A DNA stretch of 10,578 nucleotides from UBA7803 sp049454295 (GTDB taxonomy: Bacteria; Pseudomonadota; Gammaproteobacteria; Pseudomonadales; Azotimanducaceae), in the NCBI GenBank assembly GCA_049454295.1, contig JBMTYG010000108.1, positions 1 to 10,578 of the forward strand. Direction: 5' to 3'. Shown piece by piece: positions 1 to 6,366 of the stretch. The notes under the pieces are model-generated. The model searched no databases. It was not told the origin of the DNA and saw only the letters and a program-made list of their open reading frames with translations. Within the stretch, counting starts at the first letter, position 1. Each line of letters starts with the position of its first letter. The translations under genes were made by a program, and so were the position numbers.

Positions 1-481
1 CGTTGTTCGACGTGATGATGACCACCGGACGCTGCCGCGCCTTGATCGTTTCGCCGAGCTCGTACACATAGAACTCCATGCGATCGAGTTCCTGCAGCAG
101 GTCGTTCGGAAACTCGATGTCGGCTTTGTCGATCTCGTCGATCAAGAGCACCACGCGCTCGGGCGCTTCGAAGGCTTCCCACAGCTTGCCTTTGCGAATG
201 TAGTTGCGAATGTCCTTGACCCGCTCGTCGCCAAGCTGGGAGTCACGCAAGCGGGACACCGCGTCGTATTCATACAGCCCGTTGATCGCCTTGGTAGTCG
301 ACTTGATGTGCCAGGGGATCAGCCGCATCCCCAGGCTGCGTGCAATCTCTTCCGCGAGCATGGTCTTGCCAGTGCCGGGCTCACCCTTGACGAGCAGCGG
401 CCGCTCCAGACGAACCGCGGCGTTCACCGCCATCGAGAGCTCTTCGGTTGAGATATAAGAATCGGTACTGTCGAACTTCAT
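1..481 (-). CDS. MoxR-family AAA+ ATPase, N-terminal part (runs off left edge)
   Basis: The gene starts at ATG 481-479 and is cut by the window edge after 160 codons; relatives are about 280 residues. The protein opens MKFDSTDSYI. Visible motifs are Walker A GEPGTGKT (residues 33-40), the MoxR-typical stretch LYEYDAVSRLRDSQLG (69-84), Walker B VLLIDEIDKAD (111-121), and ITSNN (sensor 1) at the edge. MoxR ATPases are cytoplasmic chaperone-like proteins that usually act with von Willebrand A-domain partners to mature or insert metal cofactors or assemble complexes. A VWA/CoxE-like gene would be expected beyond the left edge, but this cannot be seen. The ribosome-binding site is weak (GAGA about 8 nt upstream). 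A probable terminator at 524-548 separates it from the upstream cluster, so it is likely transcribed separately. Family assignment is firm; the substrate is unknown. Confidence 0.93.
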   Translation of the reverse strand, partial: MKFDSTDSYISTEELSMAVNAAVRLERPLLVKGEPGTGKTMLAEEIARSLGMRLIPWHIKSTTKAINGLYEYDAVSRLRDSQLGDERVKDIRNYIRKGKLWEAFEAPERVVLLIDEIDKADIEFPNDLLQELDRMEFYVYELGETIKARQRPVVIITSNN

Positions 482-523
482 CGGCAAATCTCGCTGGCGC
501 CCGGGCGACGCCGGACATGAGTG

Positions 524-548
524 AATAAAACCGCATGCGCGGTCCCCT
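524..548 (-). terminator. Probable intrinsic terminator of the dnaX-to-membrane-protein cluster
   Basis: On the minus strand a 5-bp perfect stem ACCGC / GCGGT with a GCAT loop (543-530) is followed directly by TTTTATT (530-524). Two G-U pairs can lengthen the stem. It lies about 50 bases past the stop of the small membrane protein and before the MoxR start, where the leftward transcript should end. The stem is short, so efficiency may be modest. Confidence 0.45.
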
Positions 549-595
549 GCGACAGCCGCGCCATCGCCCCCGCCACCACGGGCAAGCCCCGTACT

Positions 596-949
596 CTACG
601 GGCGGGCGTCGGACCGATCAATAGAACGGCGGCGGAGAAGAACCCGCCAGGTGACCAGCCCCGCAATGATTGCCACCAATGTGGCCGCCAGCAGGATTCT
701 GCCGGCCGGACCAGCCCGTCCCTCACCCTGAAAGAGGGCCTCAAACAGAAACACCAGAAAGGCCGGGGCCAGATCGTTCTCGTGACCCGGCACCTGCGCG
801 GGCACGACTAGAACGAATAGCAACCACCAGGCGAGGAGCGGTTTCACGAGCGGCGCGCGCCAATCACGCAGCACAAAATAGAGAGCACCCTGCATGAGCA
901 GTGCCGCAACAACGACCACTCCCCAGGCCAGCAGATACGGCGTCGGCAT
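596..949 (-). CDS. Small integral membrane protein of unknown function
   Basis: I do not recognise this 117-residue protein. It starts MPTPYLLAWG and is rich in Leu, Val, Ala and Trp. Three to four hydrophobic segments are visible at roughly residues 5-27, 36-54, 62-75 and 86-107, and the C-terminal tail is basic (LLRRRSIDRSDARP). No signal peptide, cysteine pair or catalytic motif is evident. I chose ATG 949-947 because it overlaps the ycgN stop by one base (TGATG), as at other junctions in this window. An upstream in-frame ATG at 964 would add five residues (MGADL). It is the last gene of the cluster before a likely terminator, so it probably depends on translation through ycgN. It is a real gene by coupling and composition, but no function can be assigned. 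Confidence 0.72.
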   Translation of the reverse strand: MPTPYLLAWGVVVVAALLMQGALYFVLRDWRAPLVKPLLAWWLLFVLVVPAQVPGHENDLAPAFLVFLFEALFQGEGRAGPAGRILLAATLVAIIAGLVTWRVLLRRRSIDRSDARP

Positions 950-1386
950 CAGGTCTGCACCCAATGAATGACATGGTCTTCGTGATCATCTTCGTGAATC
1001 ATGCGCACCGGGATCGTCCGCCCCCGCACCGAAATACCTGCCTCGTGCACGCTGTTGAGGGTGCCGCTCACGAGGGGGTGCCACCAGGGCAGGTCCTCGC
1101 CTTCCGCCAGCAGACGGTAGGCACAGGTATCGGGCAGCCAAGACAGGGTCGCCGCTAATTCAGGCGTAAAGCGAATGCAGTCCGGCATGCGCACATGCCG
1201 CTCCTCGTAGTGGGTGCAGCGGCAATTGGCAGAATCGAGCAGATTGCACGCAAGGTTGGTGTAGTGCACCTCGCCCGAGTCTTCGTCTTCCAGCTTGATG
1301 AGACAGCAGCGGGCACAGCCGTCACAAAGCGACTCCCATTCTGCAGCCGTCATCTCCTCAAGCGATTTGTCACGCCAGAAGGTCAC
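949..1386 (-). CDS. ycgN: YcgN family cysteine-cluster protein (UPF0260)
   Basis: This 145-residue cytoplasmic protein matches the YcgN family across its length; E. coli YcgN is of similar size. The N-terminal CDGCARCC (residues 21-28) is the CxxCxxCC signature of the putative zinc- or iron-chelating cluster family. Further conserved cysteines are at about 47, 55, 57, 70 and 88, with the family signature LPDTCAYRLLAEGEDLPWWHP following. Nine cysteines suggest a bound metal or Fe-S cluster, but the biochemical role is not established. The start is GTG 1386-1384. An AGAGG sits 11 nt upstream, a somewhat long spacing, and no in-frame ATG lies between it and the ycgL stop. It follows ycgL by 6 bases and overlaps the next gene by one base, so the three form a translational unit. 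The family is certain; the function is unknown. Confidence 0.95.
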   Translation of the reverse strand: MTFWRDKSLEEMTAAEWESLCDGCARCCLIKLEDEDSGEVHYTNLACNLLDSANCRCTHYEERHVRMPDCIRFTPELAATLSWLPDTCAYRLLAEGEDLPWWHPLVSGTLNSVHEAGISVRGRTIPVRMIHEDDHEDHVIHWVQT

Positions 1387-1392
1387 AATCGA

Positions 1393-1647
1393 TCACACCT
1401 CTTGTCGCGTCGTGGCGGGCGGCGGCATCTGCAGGTAGAACCCCGCGCGCTCGATCTGAGCCAGCACCTGTGGCGCATCGGCGCGTGCCAGCTTTCGATC
1501 TTCGGTCAGCTTGAGTGTCATCACCGGGTGCGGTGCACCGAACTGCTCGAGCAAAACCGCGGGCACGCGGGCCAGATCCTCCGTGAAATCCACATACAAG
1601 TACATTTCCGCCCGACGCGGGCTTCGATAGACACGAACCACGCGCAT
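1393..1647 (-). CDS. ycgL: YcgL domain-containing protein
   Basis: This 84-residue protein fits the YcgL family (DUF709), a small gammaproteobacterial family with a compact alpha/beta fold. The diagnostic stretches are YRSPRRAEMYLYVDF near the N-terminus, the central PVMTLKLTEDRKLARAD, and the C-terminal GFYLQMPPP. The ATG at 1647-1645 directly abuts the rnd stop (TGAATG), so it is probably translated by ribosomes that have just finished rnd. The rnd, ycgL, ycgN order is a recurrent gammaproteobacterial arrangement, which suggests related roles, possibly in RNA metabolism, although no function is established. The N-terminus starts MRVVRVYRS rather than with the cysteine-containing start seen in E. 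coli. Confidence 0.93.
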   Translation of the reverse strand: MRVVRVYRSPRRAEMYLYVDFTEDLARVPAVLLEQFGAPHPVMTLKLTEDRKLARADAPQVLAQIERAGFYLQMPPPATTRQEV

Positions 1648-2790
1648 TCAGTGGCGCCCTCCGTCGATTTCACTGGCAAGCCCGGTAGTACGACCAAGAC
1701 GCGACCGAAACTCGTCGCCGACCAGCGCTTCGCGCCAGCCTCGATAGATCGGGGACAGCTCGCCATGAGCGGCAAAGTGCCGCACGCAGGCCTCGATATC
1801 GCGGCGGCGGCCGAGCAGCTCCGGCGCCATGCCAAGTGACTCCGAGCGCTTCAGGGCAACCTCGCGCAACGCGTTCGCCACGCCCTGCGCAATGCTGCCG
1901 AGAGGGCGCTCGGGGGCTGGGGGATGTTCATCGTCGGCGGCCGACCGATGCGCCAGCATGAGTTCGTCGCCGAAGCGCCGCACCGCGCCCGGTGGCAGCG
2001 TTCGATTGAGCAGCGCGGTGTCCAACAGCGACGCCTGTGCCAGCTCAACCAGCACATCGTCGCGCAGCACCCGATTGCGGGGACGGTCCAGCGCCATCGC
2101 CGCGCGCTCGCGCCACGCACACAGCGCACGCAGCCGCGCCCGAGTGGGACCGTTCATGCGCGCTGCGCGCCGAATCGACAGGTAGTACAGATCCGGGTCC
2201 GCCGGCACAAAGCGGCCACGCTGCGCCATGTCTTCCTCAAACCAGGCGCGCCGTCCGCTGCGCTCCAGCCGCTCCGCCAGGTTCTCGTACAGCGGCAACA
2301 GGTAGTGCACGTCTTCCCAGGCATAGCGCTCCTGCGCCGGCGAAAGCGGGCGTGCACGCCAGTCCGAGCGGGTTTCCGACTGCGCGAGCGTGACGCCGAG
2401 CAGCGCCTCGACCAGACGGGTAAAGCTCAGGCTCGCCTCCGACGACAAAAACGCATGGGCTACCTGGGTATCAAAGAGCCCGACCGGCATCGCGCCGAAA
2501 TGGTGACGCAGAAGCTCCAGATCCTCCGAGCACGCATGCATGATCTTGGTCACGCGCGGGTTTTCGAGCACCTCGAGGAATGGGGAGAGATCTTCAAGCG
2601 TCAGCGGGTCGAGGAACCATACCCCCGCAGAGGCGCTCACCTGATAGAGACCCGGGAGCGGAAAAAACGTGTCGGTCCGCTGAAACTCGGTATCTAGCCC
2701 AATGACGCTTCCCCAATCAGCCGTGACCGCTGCCAGGTCTGCGTCATCGCGCACCCAGCTAGCGGATCCGGCGTCGGCCTTGCAAGGCAT
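1648..2790 (-). CDS. rnd: Ribonuclease D
   Basis: RNase D is a 3'-to-5' exoribonuclease that trims tRNA precursors and other small stable RNAs. It belongs to the DEDDy superfamily and uses two metal ions. The exonuclease motifs are visible: ExoI GLDTEF (Asp33, Glu35), ExoII MHACSEDLELL (Asp90), and ExoIII ERYAWEDVHYLL (Tyr156, Asp160). A helical C-terminal half with HRDC-like segments follows, for example RARLRALCAWRE. With the start at ATG 2790-2788 the protein is 380 residues, close to E. coli Rnd (375). I prefer this start because GGAGGT at 2806-2801 lies 10 nt upstream. The open frame extends to 2850, but the extra residues are unlike the family and lie inside recR. GTG 2754 is a weaker alternative. 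It overlaps the recR end by 32 bases and abuts ycgL. Confidence 0.96.
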   Translation of the reverse strand: MPCKADAGSASWVRDDADLAAVTADWGSVIGLDTEFQRTDTFFPLPGLYQVSASAGVWFLDPLTLEDLSPFLEVLENPRVTKIMHACSEDLELLRHHFGAMPVGLFDTQVAHAFLSSEASLSFTRLVEALLGVTLAQSETRSDWRARPLSPAQERYAWEDVHYLLPLYENLAERLERSGRRAWFEEDMAQRGRFVPADPDLYYLSIRRAARMNGPTRARLRALCAWRERAAMALDRPRNRVLRDDVLVELAQASLLDTALLNRTLPPGAVRRFGDELMLAHRSAADDEHPPAPERPLGSIAQGVANALREVALKRSESLGMAPELLGRRRDIEACVRHFAAHGELSPIYRGWREALVGDEFRSRLGRTTGLASEIDGGRH

Positions 2791-3358
2791 GAACGAGCGT
2801 ACCTCCGTCAATAAATTCGAGCTCGCCGCCAAGCGGCACCCCATGCGCAATGCGCGTCATAGTCGCCACTTCATCCTTCAGCAGTTCGCTGATGTAGTGC
2901 GCCGTCGCCTCGCCTTCTACCGTCGGGTTGGTTGCGAGAATCACCTCGTCTGGTGACAGCTCACGGACGCGGTCCACCAGCCGATGCAGGCCGAGCTGCT
3001 CCGGTCCAATGCGCTCAATCGGCGACAAGTGTCCGTGCAGCACAAAGTAACGGCCGCGAAAACCACCGGCATGTTCCAGTGCCAGGATGTCCGCGGGGGC
3101 TTCAACCACGCAGAGCAGACGATCATCCCGGCGCGGATCCTCGCACAACGGGCAACGCGGCGTCTCGGTGAGACTGCGGCAACTCGTGCACTCGCCAATG
3201 CGATCCAGCGCTTCCGAGAGCACCGCCGCCAAATGCCGCCCACCCGGCCGATTCTTCTGCAGTATGGCCAGCGCCATGCGTTGCGCGCTCTTTGGACCAA
3301 CACCCGGCAGCACGCGCAGTGCTTCCATGAGACGCTCGAGCAATGACGGTGTGGACAT
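2759..3358 (-). CDS. recR: Recombination mediator protein RecR
   Basis: RecR is a cytoplasmic DNA-binding protein that works with RecO (and RecF) to load RecA onto SSB-coated gaps in recombinational repair. The 199-residue length matches the family (201 in E. coli). Domains in order are an N-terminal helix-hairpin-helix region with LPGVGPKSAQRMA (residues 17-29), a four-cysteine zinc finger (Cys57, Cys60, Cys69, Cys72), a Toprim domain starting LLCVVEAPADILALE (81-95) with the later NPTVEGEATA, and a C-terminal Walker B-like tail. ATG 3358-3356 overlaps the ybaB stop by one base (TGATG), so expression is coupled to ybaB. The dnaX-ybaB-recR order is conserved over many bacteria. Nothing is missing. 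Confidence 0.98.
   Translation of the reverse strand: MSTPSLLERLMEALRVLPGVGPKSAQRMALAILQKNRPGGRHLAAVLSEALDRIGECTSCRSLTETPRCPLCEDPRRDDRLLCVVEAPADILALEHAGGFRGRYFVLHGHLSPIERIGPEQLGLHRLVDRVRELSPDEVILATNPTVEGEATAHYISELLKDEVATMTRIAHGVPLGGELEFIDGGTLVHALQGRRRIR
2801..2806 (-). promoter_or_regulatory. Ribosome-binding site for rnd inside recR
   Basis: GGAGGT on the minus strand lies 10 nt upstream of ATG 2790, within the last codons of recR. It decides the rnd start against the longer open frame beginning at 2850. Confidence 0.6.
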
Positions 3359-3681
3359 CAGAACGAGAACGGCATCTTGTCGAGCGGCAGCCCGAGACCT
3401 GCCGCCATGCCAGCCATCGTTTCCTGCTGGCGAGCAGCCACGCGCCGCACCGCGTCGTTGCAGGCAGCCGCGATGAGATCCTCAAGCACCTCACGGTCAT
3501 CGCTCATGAGACTGGGGTCGATACGCACCCCACGCACTTCGTGCCGTCCATTCATACGCACGCTCACAAGACCAGCGCCGCTCTCGCCAGTCACCTCGAG
3601 CTCGCCGAGCCTTTGCTGCGCTTCCTGCAACTTTTCCTGCATGGCTCGCGCCTGCTTCATGAGATCCATAATTCCCGTCAT
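3358..3681 (-). CDS. ybaB: YbaB/EbfC family nucleoid-associated protein
   Basis: This small dimeric nucleoid-associated DNA-binding protein has 107 residues, against 109 in E. coli YbaB. The N-terminal helix MTGIMDLMKQARAMQEKLQE and the following EVTGESGAGLVSVRMNG are the family hallmarks, followed by DPSLM and a C-terminal helix ending LPLDKMPF. It sits between dnaX and recR, its usual place. Start ATG 3681-3679 has a good AGGAGT (3693-3688) 6 nt upstream, consistent with its own initiation after the 22-base gap from dnaX. In E. coli and spirochaetes this family binds DNA with limited sequence preference; its exact cellular role is still debated. Confidence 0.96.
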   Translation of the reverse strand: MTGIMDLMKQARAMQEKLQEAQQRLGELEVTGESGAGLVSVRMNGRHEVRGVRIDPSLMSDDREVLEDLIAAACNDAVRRVAARQQETMAGMAAGLGLPLDKMPFSF

Positions 3682-3703
3682 TCGGGTACTCCTGATACCG
3701 GGT

Positions 3704-5383
3704 TCAATCCTTCAGTAACCGGACTTCTTCAAGCCGTCCGGCGAAGGCAGACAAGAGCGATTGCACGCCCGGGTCCTGCGCCAAAAGGTCACGCGCGACG
3801 CGCTCCCCCTCGGCGCGTAGACGCACCTTGCGCGCCGCCGGGGTCTCGCTTTTGACCGGACCAAGTTCGATCCGGACACGAATTTCGCGACCGAGCCGGG
3901 TGGCTAGTGCGCGCTCCAGACTGGCGACGGGCCCATCAGCCAGCAGCGCATCATGCCGCTCCTCAAGCCGCAGACGGTAACCCCCGGCTTCCTGCGCGAG
4001 ACACTCCGTGTTGTCCGCGAGCAGTCGCGCCATACCCGACAGTTCGAGGCTGGCGAGCAGCTGATGCCAATGTTCCTGATCCCCCGTCAACTCCGGGCTC
4101 GGTGACGCGGCCGGGCTCCGATCGACGACCGCGCGGATTGCGGGCGCCGCCACAGCCACGGCGCTGCGCGCGGGCATGGGCGCGGGCGTGGAGGCGAGAG
4201 TCGGGACCGCAGCAAGGCGCGTTGCACTCCCGCTCGGACCACCGCTCACCGGCAGGCTGGACGAGAGCGGTCCTGCTCGGCGTGGGGCAGCCCCGCGACC
4301 GGGCGCCGAGTCTCGCGGTGGCTCATCCTCAGCCTCTGGCGCAAAAGCCAGCATGCGCAACAGCGTCATCTCGAACCCGACGCGCGGATCCGGCGCGATG
4401 GCTAAATCACGATGCCCAAGCAAAGCGATCTGATACAAGAGCTGGACCATTTCTGGCGCGAACGCCTCTGCGTGGGGGTGCGGCTCACGCAACGCCTGCG
4501 CCACGGCAATACCATGCAGGGCCGCGATCAGCTCCGAGAGCACGTCATCAAAATCGGTGCTGCGCTCTGCAAGTTCACCGGACAGCGCGAGCAGCCGCGA
4601 CGCATCCTCCGCCGCCAGCGCATCGAGGAGGCCGCCGATGGCATCGCGCCCAACCAGACCGAGCATGTCGACCAGATCCGCTGCGCGAATTGCTCCCTGC
4701 CCGAACGCGATCGCTTGATCGGTAATGGACAGCGCATCACGCATGCTGCCGCGAGCGGCCGCACCAATCGTCTCAAGCGCGGCGGGCTCCGCGGGCACGC
4801 CCTCGGCCGCGAGCGCGTTCGCGAGGTAGTCGGCGATGCGTTCCGCCGTGAGATTTTTGAGCTGAAACTGCAGGCAGCGCGACAGCACCGTCACCGGCAC
4901 TTTCTTCGGATCCGTCGTCGCGAGCAGGAAGACCACGTGCGCCGGGGGCTCCTCGAGGGTCTTGAGCAGCGCGTTGAAGCTCGCACTCGACAGCATGTGC
5001 ACCTCGTCGATGAGGTACACCTTGTAGCGACCGCGAGTCGGCAGATACTGCGCGTTTTCCAACAATTCACGGGTGTCATCAACCCGCGTTCGCGATGCCG
5101 CGTCCACCTCGATCAGATCTATGAAGCGGTTTTCCGCGACCTCACGACACACGCTGCAGTCGCCGCAAGGATTCGAGCTGACACCCCGCTCGCAATTGAG
5201 CGACTTGGCAAGCACACGCGCAATGGTGGTTTTACCCACTCCGCGAGTCCCGGTGAACAGATAGGCATGATGCAGCCGGTCGTGGTCCAGCGCGTGACGC
5301 AGCGCTCGCACCACATGCTCCTGCCCCACCAGCGCCTCGAATGTCGCCGGGCGGAGTTTGCGCGCCAGAACCTGATAACTCAT
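3704..5383 (-). CDS. dnaX: DNA polymerase III subunit tau (DnaX clamp loader)
   Basis: DnaX is the ATPase core of the clamp loader that places the beta sliding clamp on primed DNA; the tau form also binds the polymerase alpha subunit and DnaB. The protein starts MSYQVLARKLRP and has 559 residues (E. coli tau has 643). Motifs include Walker A GTRGVGKT (45-52), a zinc module Cys64, Cys73, Cys76, Cys79, Walker B YLIDEVHML (123-131), and the SRC arginine finger region (168-170). A Pro/Ala-rich linker follows at about 370-430, then a C-terminal domain like the alpha-binding part of tau. The open frame extends upstream to 5623, but the extra 80 residues are unlike DnaX and lie over the divergent gene; ATG 5383-5381 matches the family start. 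No Shine-Dalgarno is seen. It is the first gene of the leftward cluster. Confidence 0.97.
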   Translation of the reverse strand: MSYQVLARKLRPATFEALVGQEHVVRALRHALDHDRLHHAYLFTGTRGVGKTTIARVLAKSLNCERGVSSNPCGDCSVCREVAENRFIDLIEVDAASRTRVDDTRELLENAQYLPTRGRYKVYLIDEVHMLSSASFNALLKTLEEPPAHVVFLLATTDPKKVPVTVLSRCLQFQLKNLTAERIADYLANALAAEGVPAEPAALETIGAAARGSMRDALSITDQAIAFGQGAIRAADLVDMLGLVGRDAIGGLLDALAAEDASRLLALSGELAERSTDFDDVLSELIAALHGIAVAQALREPHPHAEAFAPEMVQLLYQIALLGHRDLAIAPDPRVGFEMTLLRMLAFAPEAEDEPPRDSAPGRGAAPRRAGPLSSSLPVSGGPSGSATRLAAVPTLASTPAPMPARSAVAVAAPAIRAVVDRSPAASPSPELTGDQEHWHQLLASLELSGMARLLADNTECLAQEAGGYRLRLEERHDALLADGPVASLERALATRLGREIRVRIELGPVKSETPAARKVRLRAEGERVARDLLAQDPGVQSLLSAFAGRLEEVRLLKD

Positions 5384-5384
5384 G

Positions 5385-5397
5385 ATCCGGCATTCTA
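5385..5397 (-). promoter_or_regulatory. Possible -10 element for dnaX giving a near-leaderless transcript
   Basis: TAGAAT on the minus strand (5397-5392) matches five of six bases of TATAAT and would place the transcription start near 5385, one or two bases from the dnaX ATG. No convincing -35 hexamer is seen at 16-18 bp. The absence of a Shine-Dalgarno before dnaX fits this reading, but the evidence is weak. Confidence 0.22.
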
Positions 5398-5423
5398 TTC
5401 GTTTGCCTGCTGAGATTGCACAC

Positions 5424-6122
5424 GTGAGCTTCGTCGACCCGCCTGTCATCATCGGCCATCGGGGCGCCGCGGGGCTTGTGCCCGAGAACACGCTGCCGAG
5501 CTTTGAGCGTGCGTTTGCCCTGGGCGTCAACGCGGTGGAGCTCGACGTGCATGTCGTCGAAGGGCGGCTCATCGTGCTGCACGACGACACCCTGGATCGC
5601 ACCACCAACAGTGTCGGCCCCATCAGCCATCAATCACTCACCGCGCTGCGCGCGCTGGACGCCGGCGGCGGATGGCCTATTCCCCTGCTCGAGGAGGTAC
5701 TGGCAGCGTTGCCGCCGGGCACCGGCATCAACATCGAGCTGAAGGGCGCCAATACAGCAGAGCCGGTCGCAGAACTGCTCACGGCATTTCCAGAAACCGA
5801 CGTCCTGGTGTCGTCTTTCGACCATGCAGAGCTCGCTCGATTCACGGCCGCGTCTGCCGCGACGCGCGTCGCTCCGCTATTCCACGACTGGGACGAAGCG
5901 GCATGGGAAATCGCAGAGACGCTTAACGCCTGGGCCATCAACCTGTGGCACAAGATTGCGACACCGCCGCGCCTTGCCACCGCGCGTGAACGCGGGCTCA
6001 GAAGCTTCGTCTACACCGTGAATAACCTGGAGACGGCGCGCCGGCTGTTTGCCTCGGGCGCAACCGGCGTATTCACGGATTACCCTGACCGCGTCAGCGC
6101 TGCAGCTCTGCAGAGAGGTTGA
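5424..6122 (+). CDS. Glycerophosphodiester phosphodiesterase (GDPD family)
   Basis: GDPD enzymes hydrolyse glycerophosphodiesters from phospholipid turnover to glycerol-3-phosphate and an alcohol, using a metal ion in a TIM barrel. Counting from GTG 5424, the protein is 232 residues, close to cytoplasmic UgpQ-type enzymes (about 250). It shows the signature IGHRGAAGLVPENTLPSF with His12, the metal-binding pair AVELDVH (Glu39, Asp41), and VLHDDTLDRTTN with His53. Later blocks NIELKG and the C-terminal VYTVNN and GVFTDYP also fit. I chose GTG because the upstream ATG at 5382 overlaps the dnaX start codon on the other strand and adds 14 atypical residues; a weak GAG lies before the GTG. No signal peptide is visible, so it is probably cytoplasmic. 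It converges on the psp cluster with a 9-base gap. Confidence 0.9.
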   Translation: MSFVDPPVIIGHRGAAGLVPENTLPSFERAFALGVNAVELDVHVVEGRLIVLHDDTLDRTTNSVGPISHQSLTALRALDAGGGWPIPLLEEVLAALPPGTGINIELKGANTAEPVAELLTAFPETDVLVSSFDHAELARFTAASAATRVAPLFHDWDEAAWEIAETLNAWAINLWHKIATPPRLATARERGLRSFVYTVNNLETARRLFASGATGVFTDYPDRVSAAALQRG

Positions 6123-6131
6123 CCGGAAAAT

Positions 6132-6353
6132 TTACGGAACGCGCTCGAGTTCGTCGATAGCGACCCTGAGCGAGCGCTTGGGATCCGTCACGATCGCCTC
6201 GAGGGTTGCCACACGCGCTTTTAACGCGTCGATCTCATCTCTGAGCCCCTTGAGCTCGCCTCCGCCCGAGCGGCGCGTTTTCAAGTAGTTGTTCGCGACA
6301 CCGCCGCCGATCGACAGCGCGACGATGACAACCACCATTGTGAAAACATCCAT
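6132..6353 (-). CDS. Small PspB-like membrane protein, last gene of the psp cluster
   Basis: This 73-residue protein has an N-terminal membrane segment (about residues 3-21, MVVVIVALSIGGGVANNY), a short basic stretch (KTRR), and a predicted coiled coil with regular leucines at about 34-71. The stretch KARVATLEAIVTD resembles the RIETLESILD coil of PspB upstream, so I read it as a PspB-like or Psp-associated protein. It is not clearly PspD or PspG. A strong GGGGAGG 7 nt before ATG 6353-6351 shows that it is a real gene. It starts 13 bases after pspC and is very likely co-transcribed from the pspA promoter. The topology suggests an inner-membrane anchor with a cytoplasmic coil that could pair with PspA, PspB or PspC; this is inference. 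Similar small proteins may be annotated only as hypothetical. Confidence 0.78.
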   Translation of the reverse strand: MDVFTMVVVIVALSIGGGVANNYLKTRRSGGGELKGLRDEIDALKARVATLEAIVTDPKRSLRVAIDELERVP

Positions 6354-6366
6354 TCCGCGACCTCCC

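Noticed and set aside
1924..2697. 257-codon plus-strand open frame opposite rnd
   Set aside because: Same reason: a low-information, Arg/Gln-rich translation antisense to RNase D motifs.
2791..2850. Upstream start for rnd at 2850
   Set aside because: The 20 extra residues do not fit the family and lie inside recR, while ATG 2790 has a proper GGAGGT.
3907..4725. 272-codon plus-strand open frame opposite the dnaX linker and domain III
   Set aside because: Pro/Arg/Ala-rich translation with no family resemblance, antisense to dnaX.
4854..4858. A5 run on the dnaX coding strand as a frameshift site
   Set aside because: It lies in the ATPase domain (LKNLT region), is not a slippery heptamer, and slippage there would destroy the clamp-loader core.
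4412..5413. 333-codon open frame on the plus strand across dnaX
   Set aside because: It is antisense to the clearly coding dnaX. Its translation is Arg/His-rich without any domain and reflects the GC-rich codon pattern of the other strand.
5384..5623. 80-residue N-terminal extension of dnaX
   Set aside because: The residues are Ser/Thr/Arg-rich, unlike DnaX, and lie antisense to the GDPD active-site region. The family start MSYQVLARKLRP begins at 5383.
6102..6117. CTGCAG-CT-CTGCAG hairpin at the 3' end of the GDPD gene as a terminator
   Set aside because: Short loop inside coding sequence and no T-tract on either strand.
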